10,295 nucleotides of DNA from Candidatus Cloacimonadota bacterium (GCA_021108055.1 JAIORR010000123.1:1-10295), one strand, 5' to 3'. Shown: positions 1 to 8,303, counted from the stretch's first letter. Notes: generated from the sequence alone by a model not told the origin. Translations and numbers: made by a program.

Positions 1-27
1 CCGTGTTCATCTGTGTCCATCCGTGAG
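1..27. repeat. Degenerate decamer tandem repeat at the left edge
   Basis: On the plus strand two consecutive ten-base units, CCGTGTTCAT and CTGTGTCCAT, differ at two positions and are followed by the start of a third (CCGTG). Read on the minus strand it is a CACGGATGGA/CACAGATGAA type array lying about ten bases beyond the rlmN stop. From memory, similar period-10 arrays occur between genes in many unrelated environmental genomes, which would make it a dispersed intergenic repeat. The array is cut by the window edge, so its full length cannot be seen. Confidence 0.55.
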
Positions 28-36
28 CTAATAATT

Positions 37-1059
37 TCAGTAATTCGCAGCTAATTGTCCGCAGGCTGCATTAATATCCCAACCTCTACTCATGCGATAT
101 GTAACTGCAGAACTTAAACTTTCCATTCTATGAATGAATTCAGTTACTTCCTCTTCCGAAGGCGATTTATACGGTAGAGAACTCACCTCGTTCCATTTTA
201 TTACATTAAGTTTACAGGAAATATCTCCCAGAAATTTTAACAGAGCTTTTACATCTTCTTTTCCCATATTAAAATCTTTTATCATCACATATTCGAAAGT
301 AATGTAGAAAGCTGTTTTCCGACGAAAATTTAGTAATGCCTTTTTCAAATCTGTAAGAGAATACTTCCTGCTTACAGGCATCAATTTTTCTCTTTTTCCC
401 TGGATGGCAGAATTCAAGGAAACAGCTAATTTCATTTTCAATCCGCTTTCTGCCAGTACTATCAATTTGGGAATTATCCCGCAAGTAGAGATGGTAATAC
501 GGCGCGGACTGAAACTGAAACATTGTTTATTTTGCAATATTCTTACGGCTTTTATCACATTTTCCAAATTATCCAATGGTTCACCCATTCCCATAAAAAC
601 AATATTCGTAAGTTTGTTTTCTTTCAGTTCTTTAATTGCCAGATACACCTGCGAAAGAATTTCGTAAACATCCAGATTCCTGATGAGTCCCATACTTGCA
701 GTAGCACAAAAACTGCAATTGCGAGTACAACCGACCTGTGATGAAATGCATAAAGTATTTCTTTCTTTATTTGGAATGAGTACCATTTCGATTTTATTAT
801 CATCAACAAGAGATAGCAAATATTTCTTCGTTCCATCTTTAGAAATTTCGTTTTTTATGATTTCAGGAAGAAAATTATCGAATACGGTAGAAAGCTCTTC
901 TCTCGAGCTTTTAGGCAAGGTTGTCATCTTATGAAAATTTATTTCGTGGTTATTGTATATCCAGTTCAATATCTGGTTTTTTCTAAACCTTTTTTCACTT
1001 ATTGCATATGATCTTTTATCTATCTCATCCGGTAGCAGACCAAGAATATGATCATTCAT
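37..1059 (-). CDS. rlmN: Dual-specificity 23S rRNA (A2503-C2)/tRNA (A37-C2) methyltransferase RlmN
   Basis: This cytoplasmic radical SAM enzyme methylates C2 of A2503 in 23S rRNA; E. coli RlmN also acts on A37 of some tRNAs. The protein shows the family's CX3CX2C iron-sulfur motif (CTRNCSFC), preceded by LCISSQVGC, whose first cysteine matches one of the two catalytic cysteines. It then shows GMGEP and, near the C-terminus, WDINAACGQL carrying the methyl-carrying cysteine. Length, about 340 residues, is normal for the family. I place the start at the ATG at 1059, with AAGGA 11 nt upstream. An in-frame TTG at 1095 would add 12 residues but has no clear ribosome binding site and lies deeper in the upstream gene. 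The ATG overlaps the end of the RicT-like gene by 8 bp, which suggests translational coupling. Confidence 0.95.
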   Translation of the reverse strand: MNDHILGLLPDEIDKRSYAISEKRFRKNQILNWIYNNHEINFHKMTTLPKSSREELSTVFDNFLPEIIKNEISKDGTKKYLLSLVDDNKIEMVLIPNKERNTLCISSQVGCTRNCSFCATASMGLIRNLDVYEILSQVYLAIKELKENKLTNIVFMGMGEPLDNLENVIKAVRILQNKQCFSFSPRRITISTCGIIPKLIVLAESGLKMKLAVSLNSAIQGKREKLMPVSRKYSLTDLKKALLNFRRKTAFYITFEYVMIKDFNMGKEDVKALLKFLGDISCKLNVIKWNEVSSLPYKSPSEEEVTEFIHRMESLSSAVTYRMSRGWDINAACGQLAANY

Positions 1060-1879
1060 TTCCCGATCGATCCTTAATTGCTTTATATTCTTCAAGAGTT
1101 ACAGTAACTTTTTCCTTATCATCTGAGATAAGGTCTATTTTATCATTATAGTAATCATTTTTAGAAACATACATTTTTTTTTCTTTAATAATGATTTCTT
1201 CATCCATTTCGGGAAATTCCTCAGATTTTTCCCTGTAGAACTCTTCCTCAAAATGAAGACAGCAAAGCAGCCTTCCGCATGGTCCTGATATTTTCGAGAG
1301 ATTTCCAAGCAGATTTTGATCTTTTGCCATCTGAATAGTTACCTGATTAAATTTTCTGAGAAATGAAACACAACAATACGGTTTACCGCAAATGCCCAGT
1401 CCACCGTATCTGCGAGCATCTTCTCTGCCGGAAGATTGGTGAAGTTCTATACGGGTCTTAAATTCTGTTGCAAGTTCACGAACTAATTCCCGAAAATCTA
1501 TGCGACCTTCTGCAGAAAAGAAAAAAGTTAATTTGTTCCCGTCAAGCTGATAAATAGTATCTATAAGTTTCATATCGAACGGATGTTTTTTTAGTATTTC
1601 AAGAAATTTTTCTTTTGCTTTAACTTCTTTTTTTTTAACAGCTTCAAGCTGTTTTAGATCTTCTTCTGTTGCAATCCTATGAATTTTATCAACCCCATTT
1701 TTCATACAATTTTCTTCATAGTCTTCATCAAACACCGAACAATTGATAATCTTCGCAATATCTTCACCGCGTTCTGCTTTAACGATTATATTCATATCCG
1801 GTTCTATCTGTAGATTTTTGGGATTTATAAAATACCCTATCCTGTCTGAGCGAAAAATCACTTCTATCAATTCTTGCAT
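1052..1879 (-). CDS. PSP1 domain protein, RicT (YaaT) family
   Basis: A 275-residue protein of the PSP1/RicT family, the same length as B. subtilis RicT. The diagnostic core lies at about residues 145-210: RRYGGLGICG, then a CC pair, then MAKDQNL, ISGPCGRLLCC. It holds six cysteines (164, 169, 170, 201, 206, 207), the type that bind Fe-S clusters in the Bacillus RicA-RicF-RicT complex, which promotes mRNA processing by RNase Y. Residues 75-100 are lysine-rich and probably helical. The C-terminal tail after 215 is acidic and lysine-rich, without motifs I recognise. The start is a clear ATG with GGAG five bases upstream. No RicA or RicF gene is visible here, so its role in this organism is unknown. 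It overlaps rlmN by 8 bp and follows the GlmU-like gene by 84 bp. Confidence 0.9.
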   Translation of the reverse strand: MQELIEVIFRSDRIGYFINPKNLQIEPDMNIIVKAERGEDIAKIINCSVFDEDYEENCMKNGVDKIHRIATEEDLKQLEAVKKKEVKAKEKFLEILKKHPFDMKLIDTIYQLDGNKLTFFFSAEGRIDFRELVRELATEFKTRIELHQSSGREDARRYGGLGICGKPYCCVSFLRKFNQVTIQMAKDQNLLGNLSKISGPCGRLLCCLHFEEEFYREKSEEFPEMDEEIIIKEKKMYVSKNDYYNDKIDLISDDKEKVTVTLEEYKAIKDRSGNE

Positions 1880-1963
1880 TAATACTCCAAATATCTATGT
1901 TTTATTATCAACCCAGGGGAAAAAGACTTCACTTTCTGAAGGCTGAATTACTATCTTAACAAT

Positions 1964-3181
1964 TTAATCAATAACTAATTTGCGAATATTTCCAAAAAGT
2001 TTTTTTTCTTCTTTGGAAAGCTTCAATTTTCTCCTCTGTTTCACAATTTCCACTGTTTCAAGAAATTTTTCCTCTTTGTATTCGGTAATATCTGCACCTT
2101 CTCCCCAACTGAATGAATGAATAAAATCTTTGATAATATCTCTTCCGAAAAGGTTGCAGCCTGCACCGATCACTGTTCCCGTGTTTATCACAGAGCATAT
2201 GGCCGTCTTTGTGTGGTCACCTATGATAGCACCCATGAATTTACTTTTAGAATCGATCTTTTTATTTTCCGGATAGAAATAAACTTTCACATTTTTGTAA
2301 TTATTTTTCAGGTCGCTGTTATTTGTATCGGCTCCAAGGTTAACCCATTCCCCGATGTAACTATGACCCAGAAAACCGTCATGCTGTTTGTTCGAATATG
2401 CCTGGAAGATCGTTCCCTCAACTTCTCCCCCAACTTTACAGACAGAACCGATCGAAGTACCTTCATATATTTTTGCACCGACTTTTACTATTGAATTTTT
2501 TCCGATATATGCAGGACCAATTATTACAGCGTTTGACATTATTCTCGCATTTTCATCGAGGATAACAGGACCTTGTGTGGCATCGATCACTGCACCCGGC
2601 TTGATTATCGTTCCTTCTCCGATCCAGATATTATATGGATTCATGATCGTAATACCTGGTTCGGTATCAAAGAAATTATCTTTTTCATAAAAGAAATCCT
2701 CGAAATCTCTGGTGATATAATCGGGATTTTCCTTTATCAATTCCCAGGTATATTCCCACAGCAAAACACTATCGATCTCGATCTTTTTTAAATCCTCGAA
2801 TAACGTGGAAATATCCTCCGATGATATTTTCTTTTCAGCGGGAATCAGCTTTGCAGCCAGAACATCATTGTTATTTATAAGGCAGGAATTAAGAGGAAGT
2901 TTTTCTATTTTTTTTTGAATTTTCTTATTTATTTTTATCCTGCTGTTTATAAAGAGCGTTTCTTCCTTTGTAAGGTCATTTATCTTCCAGTCCTCATGCC
3001 GTTCTTTATAGATTCCTTCCAGGAAAGAAGAAGTAATGATATTATTTTCTGAAAATCCAAAGTAACCGGCAATTCGTTGCCTTAACTTTAATATACCCAC
3101 CCTCAGATCACCTGTACAGCGGGTAAAAGTTATCGGAAAGAAATTACTCCATTTATTATCATCAAAGATCACATATCTCAT
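1964..3181 (-). CDS. GlmU-like bifunctional sugar nucleotidyltransferase/acetyltransferase, Bacteroidetes type
   Basis: A 405-residue protein matching the alternative GlmU family found mainly in Bacteroidetes relatives. It is proposed to acetylate glucosamine-1-phosphate and form UDP-GlcNAc in the cytoplasm, the precursor of peptidoglycan and lipopolysaccharide. The N-terminal half (about 1-170) is the unusual sugar nucleotidyltransferase domain, starting MRYVIFDD and carrying ITFTRCTGDLRVGIL instead of the classical glycine-rich GlmU loop. From about 178 to 345 it is a left-handed beta-helix of hexapeptide repeats (IGEGTIIKPGAVID, IGPAYIGKNSIVKVGA). The conserved signature KVGGEVE, SNKQHDGFLG, EWVNLGADTNNSDLKN lies at 249-293; H267 or H273 are candidate catalytic bases by position only. 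The start ATG has AGGAG five bases upstream. It follows the transglutaminase-like gene by 75 bp. The exact sugar substrate is inferred from the family. Confidence 0.87.
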   Translation of the reverse strand: MRYVIFDDNKWSNFFPITFTRCTGDLRVGILKLRQRIAGYFGFSENNIITSSFLEGIYKERHEDWKINDLTKEETLFINSRIKINKKIQKKIEKLPLNSCLINNNDVLAAKLIPAEKKISSEDISTLFEDLKKIEIDSVLLWEYTWELIKENPDYITRDFEDFFYEKDNFFDTEPGITIMNPYNIWIGEGTIIKPGAVIDATQGPVILDENARIMSNAVIIGPAYIGKNSIVKVGAKIYEGTSIGSVCKVGGEVEGTIFQAYSNKQHDGFLGHSYIGEWVNLGADTNNSDLKNNYKNVKVYFYPENKKIDSKSKFMGAIIGDHTKTAICSVINTGTVIGAGCNLFGRDIIKDFIHSFSWGEGADITEYKEEKFLETVEIVKQRRKLKLSKEEKKLFGNIRKLVID

Positions 3182-3212
3182 CCATTCTCCTGTTCAAATA
3201 TCATTCCGCTTA

Positions 3213-3244
3213 TTTCCAAATATTGCCAATTACAGATTTGGAAA
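3213..3244. repeat. Inverted repeat between transglutaminase-like and GlmU-like genes
   Basis: TTTCCAAAT at 3213-3221 is the perfect reverse complement of ATTTGGAAA at 3236-3244, leaving a 14-base loop. A second overlapping pair, ATATTG (3220-3225) and CAATAT (3245-3250), would form an alternative pairing. No T-run follows on the minus strand, so it is not an intrinsic terminator. It could be an operator, or an mRNA structure in the leader of the GlmU-like gene. The stem is AT-rich and may be chance. Confidence 0.35.
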
Positions 3245-3256
3245 CAATATGGGAAA

Positions 3257-4729
3257 CTACTGTTCACTTATTTCGATAACTTTCGGTTCAATTTCTTTAA
3301 ATTTTGGCATAGCCATACCGAGGTTCGCATTGATGTAGGTAGGATCGCAAATTGTGTATTTTTTTTCGCCAAAGACAACAAAATCTCCTTCAAGTTCACC
3401 ATGAAATTTCACAGCAGTGGAGATATGACCCGGATAATCGAGACCTATTACATCGAGCTTTAATAAATTTCTTACAAGGTAGGAAAAGATGATCGAGCGG
3501 TCTTCACAATCGGAATAGGGATAGAACAGAGTTTCATCGGAGAAGAAGCACTTTTCTTTTCCAAATTGATCACCATCCGTTTTATACTCAAAAGCGGTTT
3601 GAACAAATCTGAGCAGGATGTTCGCAGCTTCGGTTTCCGGTTTACCTTCCAATATGGGTTTGAAACCTGTAAACAAAGATCGGGTAGCTTCCGGCGATAA
3701 AGGAGCTTTGAAATAAACATCCATATTTGTTTGAGGATAATTACGGAAAAAATTAGCTGCATTCTGATCATATTTTACAGGAATACTGTAAACTACATTT
3801 TCATATCTGAATTTAAGTTCCTTTTCTACAATTGTCTTTTTGATGTTGGGAGATTTGTTAACTCCCAGGTCGATCAGATCATCTGCATTTGGATATTTCC
3901 CGTCGTAAGTATTAATGGATATCGATAGTTTTTCTGTCTTATCAAAGGCAACCGCATAAAATCTTTTATCATCGATCATAATGTATGAAACACCGTAAAT
4001 AACATTCTTGCAGGGAAGAAGTAGATAAACATCATTCTCACTGAATCCGACCTTGGATTCATAACCGGATTTTGTGAGCATGAACCACAGGAAAAGATTA
4101 GTAAGATTTTTAGAATCATTTGTTATTGTTTTGCCTATCTCATTCAAGAGCAAACAGAATCCCCAGTCGTTCAAATTCATTTTTTCTCTGGAATCCTGAA
4201 CCTGCTGCAGAAATTTTTCATGATCTGTATTACTGGTTACATACCAGAAATTTGCAACTGCTTTCTCATTCAAAGGCTCCAGAGCTACTTCCAATTTATT
4301 GGTATAATTATATTCAAGTGGTAGTCCCCAGAAATTCACATCGATCTTCGGAGAACTTCCCGGTTCCGCATAGACCAGGCTTTCCTTGACCTCCTGATCT
4401 TCTGCCATGATGACAGCTTTGGGGACTTCAATTTCTTTTACGATGTTAGTTTCGGGAAAATCCTTTTCTCCTGATTGTTCAACTTCAGGAACTGTATCCG
4501 GTTTGGGAATATCATCATGAACTTCTCCTTTGAAAGCTTCAAAACTTTTCCAGTTTTTCTCCAGGAACTCTACAAATGCCTTATCCTGAGCACTTTTATA
4601 TTCCCTCAAACTGTTTTGTTGCTGCTTTTTCCAGACTTTATAATCATCCTGCGCATAAAGAACAAGCGTGATAAGAAACAGAAAAACAACAAGCAATATC
4701 AAGCGAATACTTTTTTTCTTCGAGAACAT
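3257..4729 (-). CDS. Secreted transglutaminase-like domain protein
   Basis: A 490-residue exported protein. Residues 4-6 are lysines, about 8-25 are hydrophobic, and LYA|QD at 26/27 looks like a signal peptidase I site, so it probably acts in the periplasm. Residues 28-120 are charged, with a proline/glutamate-rich linker at about 72-125. The middle (about 130-350) is a region I cannot assign. The C-terminal part has a transglutaminase-like cysteine-protease core: YPYSDCEDRSI with C408, DYPGHISTAV with H435, and CDPTYI with D462, the order and spacing of a Cys-His-Asp triad. The closing GMAMPKF is, from memory, typical of Bacteroidetes homologues. The triad suggests peptide hydrolysis or cross-linking, but the substrate is unknown. 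The ATG has a strong AAGGGGG box four bases upstream. It sits 64 bp after the glycosyltransferase gene, behind a hairpin. Confidence 0.8.
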   Translation of the reverse strand: MFSKKKSIRLILLVVFLFLITLVLYAQDDYKVWKKQQQNSLREYKSAQDKAFVEFLEKNWKSFEAFKGEVHDDIPKPDTVPEVEQSGEKDFPETNIVKEIEVPKAVIMAEDQEVKESLVYAEPGSSPKIDVNFWGLPLEYNYTNKLEVALEPLNEKAVANFWYVTSNTDHEKFLQQVQDSREKMNLNDWGFCLLLNEIGKTITNDSKNLTNLFLWFMLTKSGYESKVGFSENDVYLLLPCKNVIYGVSYIMIDDKRFYAVAFDKTEKLSISINTYDGKYPNADDLIDLGVNKSPNIKKTIVEKELKFRYENVVYSIPVKYDQNAANFFRNYPQTNMDVYFKAPLSPEATRSLFTGFKPILEGKPETEAANILLRFVQTAFEYKTDGDQFGKEKCFFSDETLFYPYSDCEDRSIIFSYLVRNLLKLDVIGLDYPGHISTAVKFHGELEGDFVVFGEKKYTICDPTYINANLGMAMPKFKEIEPKVIEISEQ

Positions 4730-4771
4730 ATTTCCCCCTTTTATTATTTCGTTTGACTAAACTTTCAACTT

Positions 4772-4793
4772 ATCGATCTTAAGAAAGATCGAT
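4772..4793 (-). other. Perfect 9-bp hairpin just after the glycosyltransferase stop
   Basis: ATCGATCTT at 4772-4780 pairs perfectly with AAGATCGAT at 4785-4793 around a four-base loop. In the transcript the stem begins immediately after the TAG stop of the glycosyltransferase (4796-4794). No T-run follows on the minus strand, so a classical intrinsic terminator is unlikely. It may mark an mRNA processing or 3'-protection site separating the PBP/glycosyltransferase message from the next gene, or be a palindromic protein-binding site. Confidence 0.5.
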
Positions 4794-5906
4794 CTATTCT
4801 TTCCATTTAAAAAAATTCATTATTCCCATAAAAGCAATAAGAACAAAATATACAGGTTGTATAATTAACCAGGCAGGATAAAATAGCAACCTTTTTTTAT
4901 CTTCACAGAAAACAGTGAAAGCAACTTTGAGGAATTCGATTTCCAAAATCGTTCTTAAAAGTATGATTCCGAGAGCAAACCACCATACTTTAAATATAAA
5001 AACAATTGGTAATATCGTAATGAAAAAAACACAAATAAGATAAAAAAAGAATTCCGGGTTTAATGAAGTCTGCCATTTCATATTGGAACTCCATCGGCTT
5101 CGCTGACTGAGAAGCCGGGACCAACTTGTACAGGGAACAGTATATACGAAGCTGTGGAGCGAAAAAGAGAAACTCACTGTCATACCGTTTTTCCTGAAAA
5201 GCTGCATAAGATTCACATCATCACCTGAGATCAGATGTTTAATTTTTTCAAATCCGCCTACTTGTAAAAATGACTTTTTTTTATATGCAATATTCTGACC
5301 CGAACATGAGAAATATTTTCCCGACGAAATGGCACCTGCCGCCGCTGCAAACATGGAAACGAAATCAAAATGTTCAAATTTATCAAGTAATGTCGATCTT
5401 TTCCAATCTTTGATCATGGTTCTGGAAAAACCGGTGACCATATCACTGTTTTTTAAATTTGGGATGATCGAACTTATCCAGTATTTCCCGACAATACAAT
5501 CTGCATCTGTAGAAAGAATGATGTCACCGGAGCTTGCTTCGATGGCTTGAGATAAAGCATTTTTTTTGGGAGAATCTACTTCTTTTCTATTGGTAACTTT
5601 GATTAGCTTTACGTTCTCCCACTTTTCCGCAAACTTTTCTACGATAGATGCAGTGCTGTCTTCCGATCCATCATCTGCGATGATTATCTCAAATAAATGC
5701 TCAGGATAATGCTGATTTACCAGAGATGTAAGCAGCTTAGAAATATTTTTTTCTTCGTTCCTTGCAGCAACAATAACAGACACTTTTTTTTTAAATGTAT
5801 CGGCTGATTCTTTTCTATTTCTTAGACCAATAAAAAAAAGCCTGAGATAGTAAAGATAGGTTAAAACCGAAATGGAAATAATGAGATATGCGATATTCCA
5901 GAACAT
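4794..5906 (-). CDS. Membrane-anchored family 2 glycosyltransferase
   Basis: A 370-residue processive-type GT2 enzyme with its catalytic domain in the cytoplasm. Residues 3-27 form one membrane segment. The GT-A domain follows: VSVIVAARNEE at 42-52 (nucleotide binding start), ADDGS at 77-81, DAD at 134-136 (metal binding), SGDD at 227-230 (catalytic base region) and QRSRW at 268-272. These are the D, DxD, D and QxxRW signatures of the cellulose synthase/chitin synthase/PgaC-like group. At least two or three membrane segments follow between about 285 and 362. Sugar donor and acceptor cannot be read from the sequence; a polysaccharide or lipid-linked envelope glycan is likely. Its ATG directly follows the PBP stop (TAAATG) and its ribosome site AAGG lies inside the PBP coding end, so the two are almost certainly co-translated. 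Confidence 0.88.
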   Translation of the reverse strand: MFWNIAYLIISISVLTYLYYLRLFFIGLRNRKESADTFKKKVSVIVAARNEEKNISKLLTSLVNQHYPEHLFEIIIADDGSEDSTASIVEKFAEKWENVKLIKVTNRKEVDSPKKNALSQAIEASSGDIILSTDADCIVGKYWISSIIPNLKNSDMVTGFSRTMIKDWKRSTLLDKFEHFDFVSMFAAAAGAISSGKYFSCSGQNIAYKKKSFLQVGGFEKIKHLISGDDVNLMQLFRKNGMTVSFSFSLHSFVYTVPCTSWSRLLSQRSRWSSNMKWQTSLNPEFFFYLICVFFITILPIVFIFKVWWFALGIILLRTILEIEFLKVAFTVFCEDKKRLLFYPAWLIIQPVYFVLIAFMGIMNFFKWKE

Positions 5907-8303
5907 TTACTCTGCCTTAAGAAGAGAATCCATCAACGAATCTATAGCATCGATATCTTCTGCTTTTTTCAGCCACTTAGGTCCTTTCCACAGAAGGCTG
6001 TCCGGTCGTGTAACATATTTTTTATTTCGTATTATCGATGCACCGGAAAGATCGATCGGAGCCGGTTCATGCCGTGGAGCCATAACCATATAATCCGGTT
6101 TTAATGAATCAGGGTAAGTTGGAACATAGATAATCGAATCAGGCCAGACATAAGGTGCTCCACCCATATCAAATACGAGAGAATCCATGCCGTTTTCTCT
6201 ATATACTGTTGGATAAAAATTATAGTTCAGGCTGTCCGATAGCGGATTCGGTTGAGTTCCTTCAATAAATATTTCATCGATAGTTTCTTCGTACGGATTT
6301 TTGGGAAGCAGTCCGGTTTCCTTGGAAATAGTAACCGTAACAAGACCTCCCGGACGTTCAAACTGCAAACCGGAACCATCTATTATAGGTTTTCCCTGAC
6401 TGTTCAATGGCGAATCCAATTCAATAGCTTTTTTCATAATGAACGGCCAGGAAGGCAGGGCTGCTGTTGCCCCTGATTGATTTTTTCCCAAACTGGCGTT
6501 ATCATCGAATCCAACCCAGATTCCGGTAACCAATTTCCTGTTATAACCAATAAACCAAGCATCTCTGAAATCATCGGTGGTACCTGTTTTTCCGGCAGCA
6601 TTCCATTTATAGGTTACAGATTCCAACGTGTCGTATCCCGACTGCCAGCGGATACCTACACCGGTTCCTTCATTAACAACAGACTGCATAAGATTTGCCA
6701 TCAGGTAGGCAACCTGTTTATTTACCACTCGAATTTTATCTGTATGGTTAGATTCCAGTATTTTCCCTTTATTGTCTTCCACCCGTCGAATATAGATCGG
6801 GTTTACCCTTTCACCATTATTGGGGAAAGTGGTGTAAGCAGTTATAAGTTGGTATGGCAGCACTTCCATAGAACCTACACTTAAAGTGTAATAAGGATAC
6901 ACAGGTGTAGTAATACCAAAACGGTCTGCATATTCCATCACTTTTCGCGGATTCAGATCGTAAATAAGTTTTGCTGCATAAATATTACGTGATTTTTTTA
7001 ATCCTTCACGAAGCCGGGTGTAACCGAAGTTCCTTAATGAATAGTTCCTGATATTCCAGAACAAAGTATCGCATTGAATAAAAGAAACCGGTTCATCCTG
7101 GATGACGGTGGCGGCAGTGTAACCATTCACCAGTGCCGCAGTGTACATAACCGGCTTGAAGGAAGACCCGGGCTGCCTTTTAGATTGCATAACACGGTTC
7201 AGCTTGCTGTGATTGAAATTCCTGCCACCGATCATAACACGCACATAGCCTGTTTCTGCTTCGATAGAGAAAACACCACCTTGAACATAGGGAGTGACAA
7301 TATTGATAGTATCGGCTGGAAAATCGGCATATTTGAATTCATAATCATTTTTTATCTCAAATTTTGTAAGATTCATATTCAGAACGGAATCTGCATATTC
7401 CTGTAAATCCATATCGAGGGTTGTATAGATTTTCAATCCCCCTGTAAATAAGCGTGTTGTCCCATATTTATTTTCAAGAATTCTTCTGATATATTCGATG
7501 AAATAATCTTTCGCTTCGAAATTACCTTTAGCCTGGTAAAGTTCGATCTCACTTTCTTTGGCAGTTAGATAATCTTCTTCTGTTAACACATGTTCTTCAA
7601 ACATTCTTCTAAGCACAATATTTCTTCTTTGCAGTGCACGCTCGGGATGTCTGAATGGATAATAAGCACTCGGCAATTGCGGCATTCCTATTAGTAATGC
7701 TGCTTCAGGGATGTTCAATTCGGATGCTGTTTTATTAAAATATTTCTGGGATGCAACTTCGATGCCGTACAAGCCTGGTCCGAATAGAGATTTATTCAAG
7801 TACATTTCTAAAATCTCATCTTTGGAAAAATGTTTTTCAATCCTGATAGCAAGCAGGGCTTCCTTTATCTTTCTTGGAATTGTCTTATCCAGCGACAGGA
7901 ACATATTCCTGGCAAGTTGCTGGGTGATGGTACTGGCACCCTGGGAAAAATCCATTTTTTTAATGTCCATCAGGATCGCGCGTACAAATCCTGTAAGATC
8001 CATTCCCCAATGATGATAGAAATTTTTATCTTCTACAGCTATTATACCATTTGTAAGATATTCCGGCAGGTCTTTGAGCTTTGTAAGCTGTCTTTTTTCC
8101 ATATAAAAAATATGGATGAGATTATCGTTGCGGTCATATACTTCCGAACCGACCTTCATCTCATAACTTTGCAGTTCGGATAATGGCGGCAATTCACTGC
8201 TGTAATGATAAAATAAACCAAACCCGATACCAACGAAAAAGATCGTTACAGACAGAAAAATGTAAACAAATTTAATTACTTCTTTTTTCATAGAACACTT
8301 CAT
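5907..8303 (-). CDS. Class A penicillin-binding protein (bifunctional transglycosylase/transpeptidase, PBP1A type)
   Basis: A 798-residue inner-membrane enzyme that polymerises lipid II and cross-links peptidoglycan in the periplasm. A short cytoplasmic tail is followed by one membrane anchor (about 11-32). The GT51 transglycosylase domain (about 50-230) shows AVEDKNFYHHWG with catalytic E91, GASTITQQLARN at 122-133 and RKIKEALLAIRIEK. The transpeptidase domain (about 340-640) has all three penicillin-binding motifs: SSFK with catalytic S380, SRN at 438-440 and KTGT at 572-575. A proline- and aspartate-rich tail (about 650-798) has no domain I recognise. Length is normal. The start at 8303 has GGA five bases upstream and overlaps the Gx gene by 32 bp; Met5 at 8291 is an alternative with a weaker site. 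Coupling to both neighbours suggests one operon. Confidence 0.96.
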   Translation of the reverse strand: MKCSMKKEVIKFVYIFLSVTIFFVGIGFGLFYHYSSELPPLSELQSYEMKVGSEVYDRNDNLIHIFYMEKRQLTKLKDLPEYLTNGIIAVEDKNFYHHWGMDLTGFVRAILMDIKKMDFSQGASTITQQLARNMFLSLDKTIPRKIKEALLAIRIEKHFSKDEILEMYLNKSLFGPGLYGIEVASQKYFNKTASELNIPEAALLIGMPQLPSAYYPFRHPERALQRRNIVLRRMFEEHVLTEEDYLTAKESEIELYQAKGNFEAKDYFIEYIRRILENKYGTTRLFTGGLKIYTTLDMDLQEYADSVLNMNLTKFEIKNDYEFKYADFPADTINIVTPYVQGGVFSIEAETGYVRVMIGGRNFNHSKLNRVMQSKRQPGSSFKPVMYTAALVNGYTAATVIQDEPVSFIQCDTLFWNIRNYSLRNFGYTRLREGLKKSRNIYAAKLIYDLNPRKVMEYADRFGITTPVYPYYTLSVGSMEVLPYQLITAYTTFPNNGERVNPIYIRRVEDNKGKILESNHTDKIRVVNKQVAYLMANLMQSVVNEGTGVGIRWQSGYDTLESVTYKWNAAGKTGTTDDFRDAWFIGYNRKLVTGIWVGFDDNASLGKNQSGATAALPSWPFIMKKAIELDSPLNSQGKPIIDGSGLQFERPGGLVTVTISKETGLLPKNPYEETIDEIFIEGTQPNPLSDSLNYNFYPTVYRENGMDSLVFDMGGAPYVWPDSIIYVPTYPDSLKPDYMVMAPRHEPAPIDLSGASIIRNKKYVTRPDSLLWKGPKWLKKAEDIDAIDSLMDSLLKAE

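Noticed and set aside
1060..1095. TTG start extending RlmN by twelve residues
   Set aside because: It has no clear ribosome site and lies deeper in the RicT-like gene; the ATG at 1059 has AAGGA upstream and fits the family start.
1880..1963. Terminator between the GlmU-like and RicT-like genes
   Set aside because: No inverted repeat with a T-run is visible in these 84 bases.
2117..2690. Open frames of 100-125 codons on the plus strand opposite the GlmU-like gene
   Set aside because: They lie wholly antisense to a convincing conserved gene, and their translations look like shadow frames with no family motifs.
4740..4777. Promoter-like TTGAAA and TAATAA before the transglutaminase-like gene
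   Set aside because: The -10 match is poor, and transcription would start at the ribosome site itself, leaving almost no leader.
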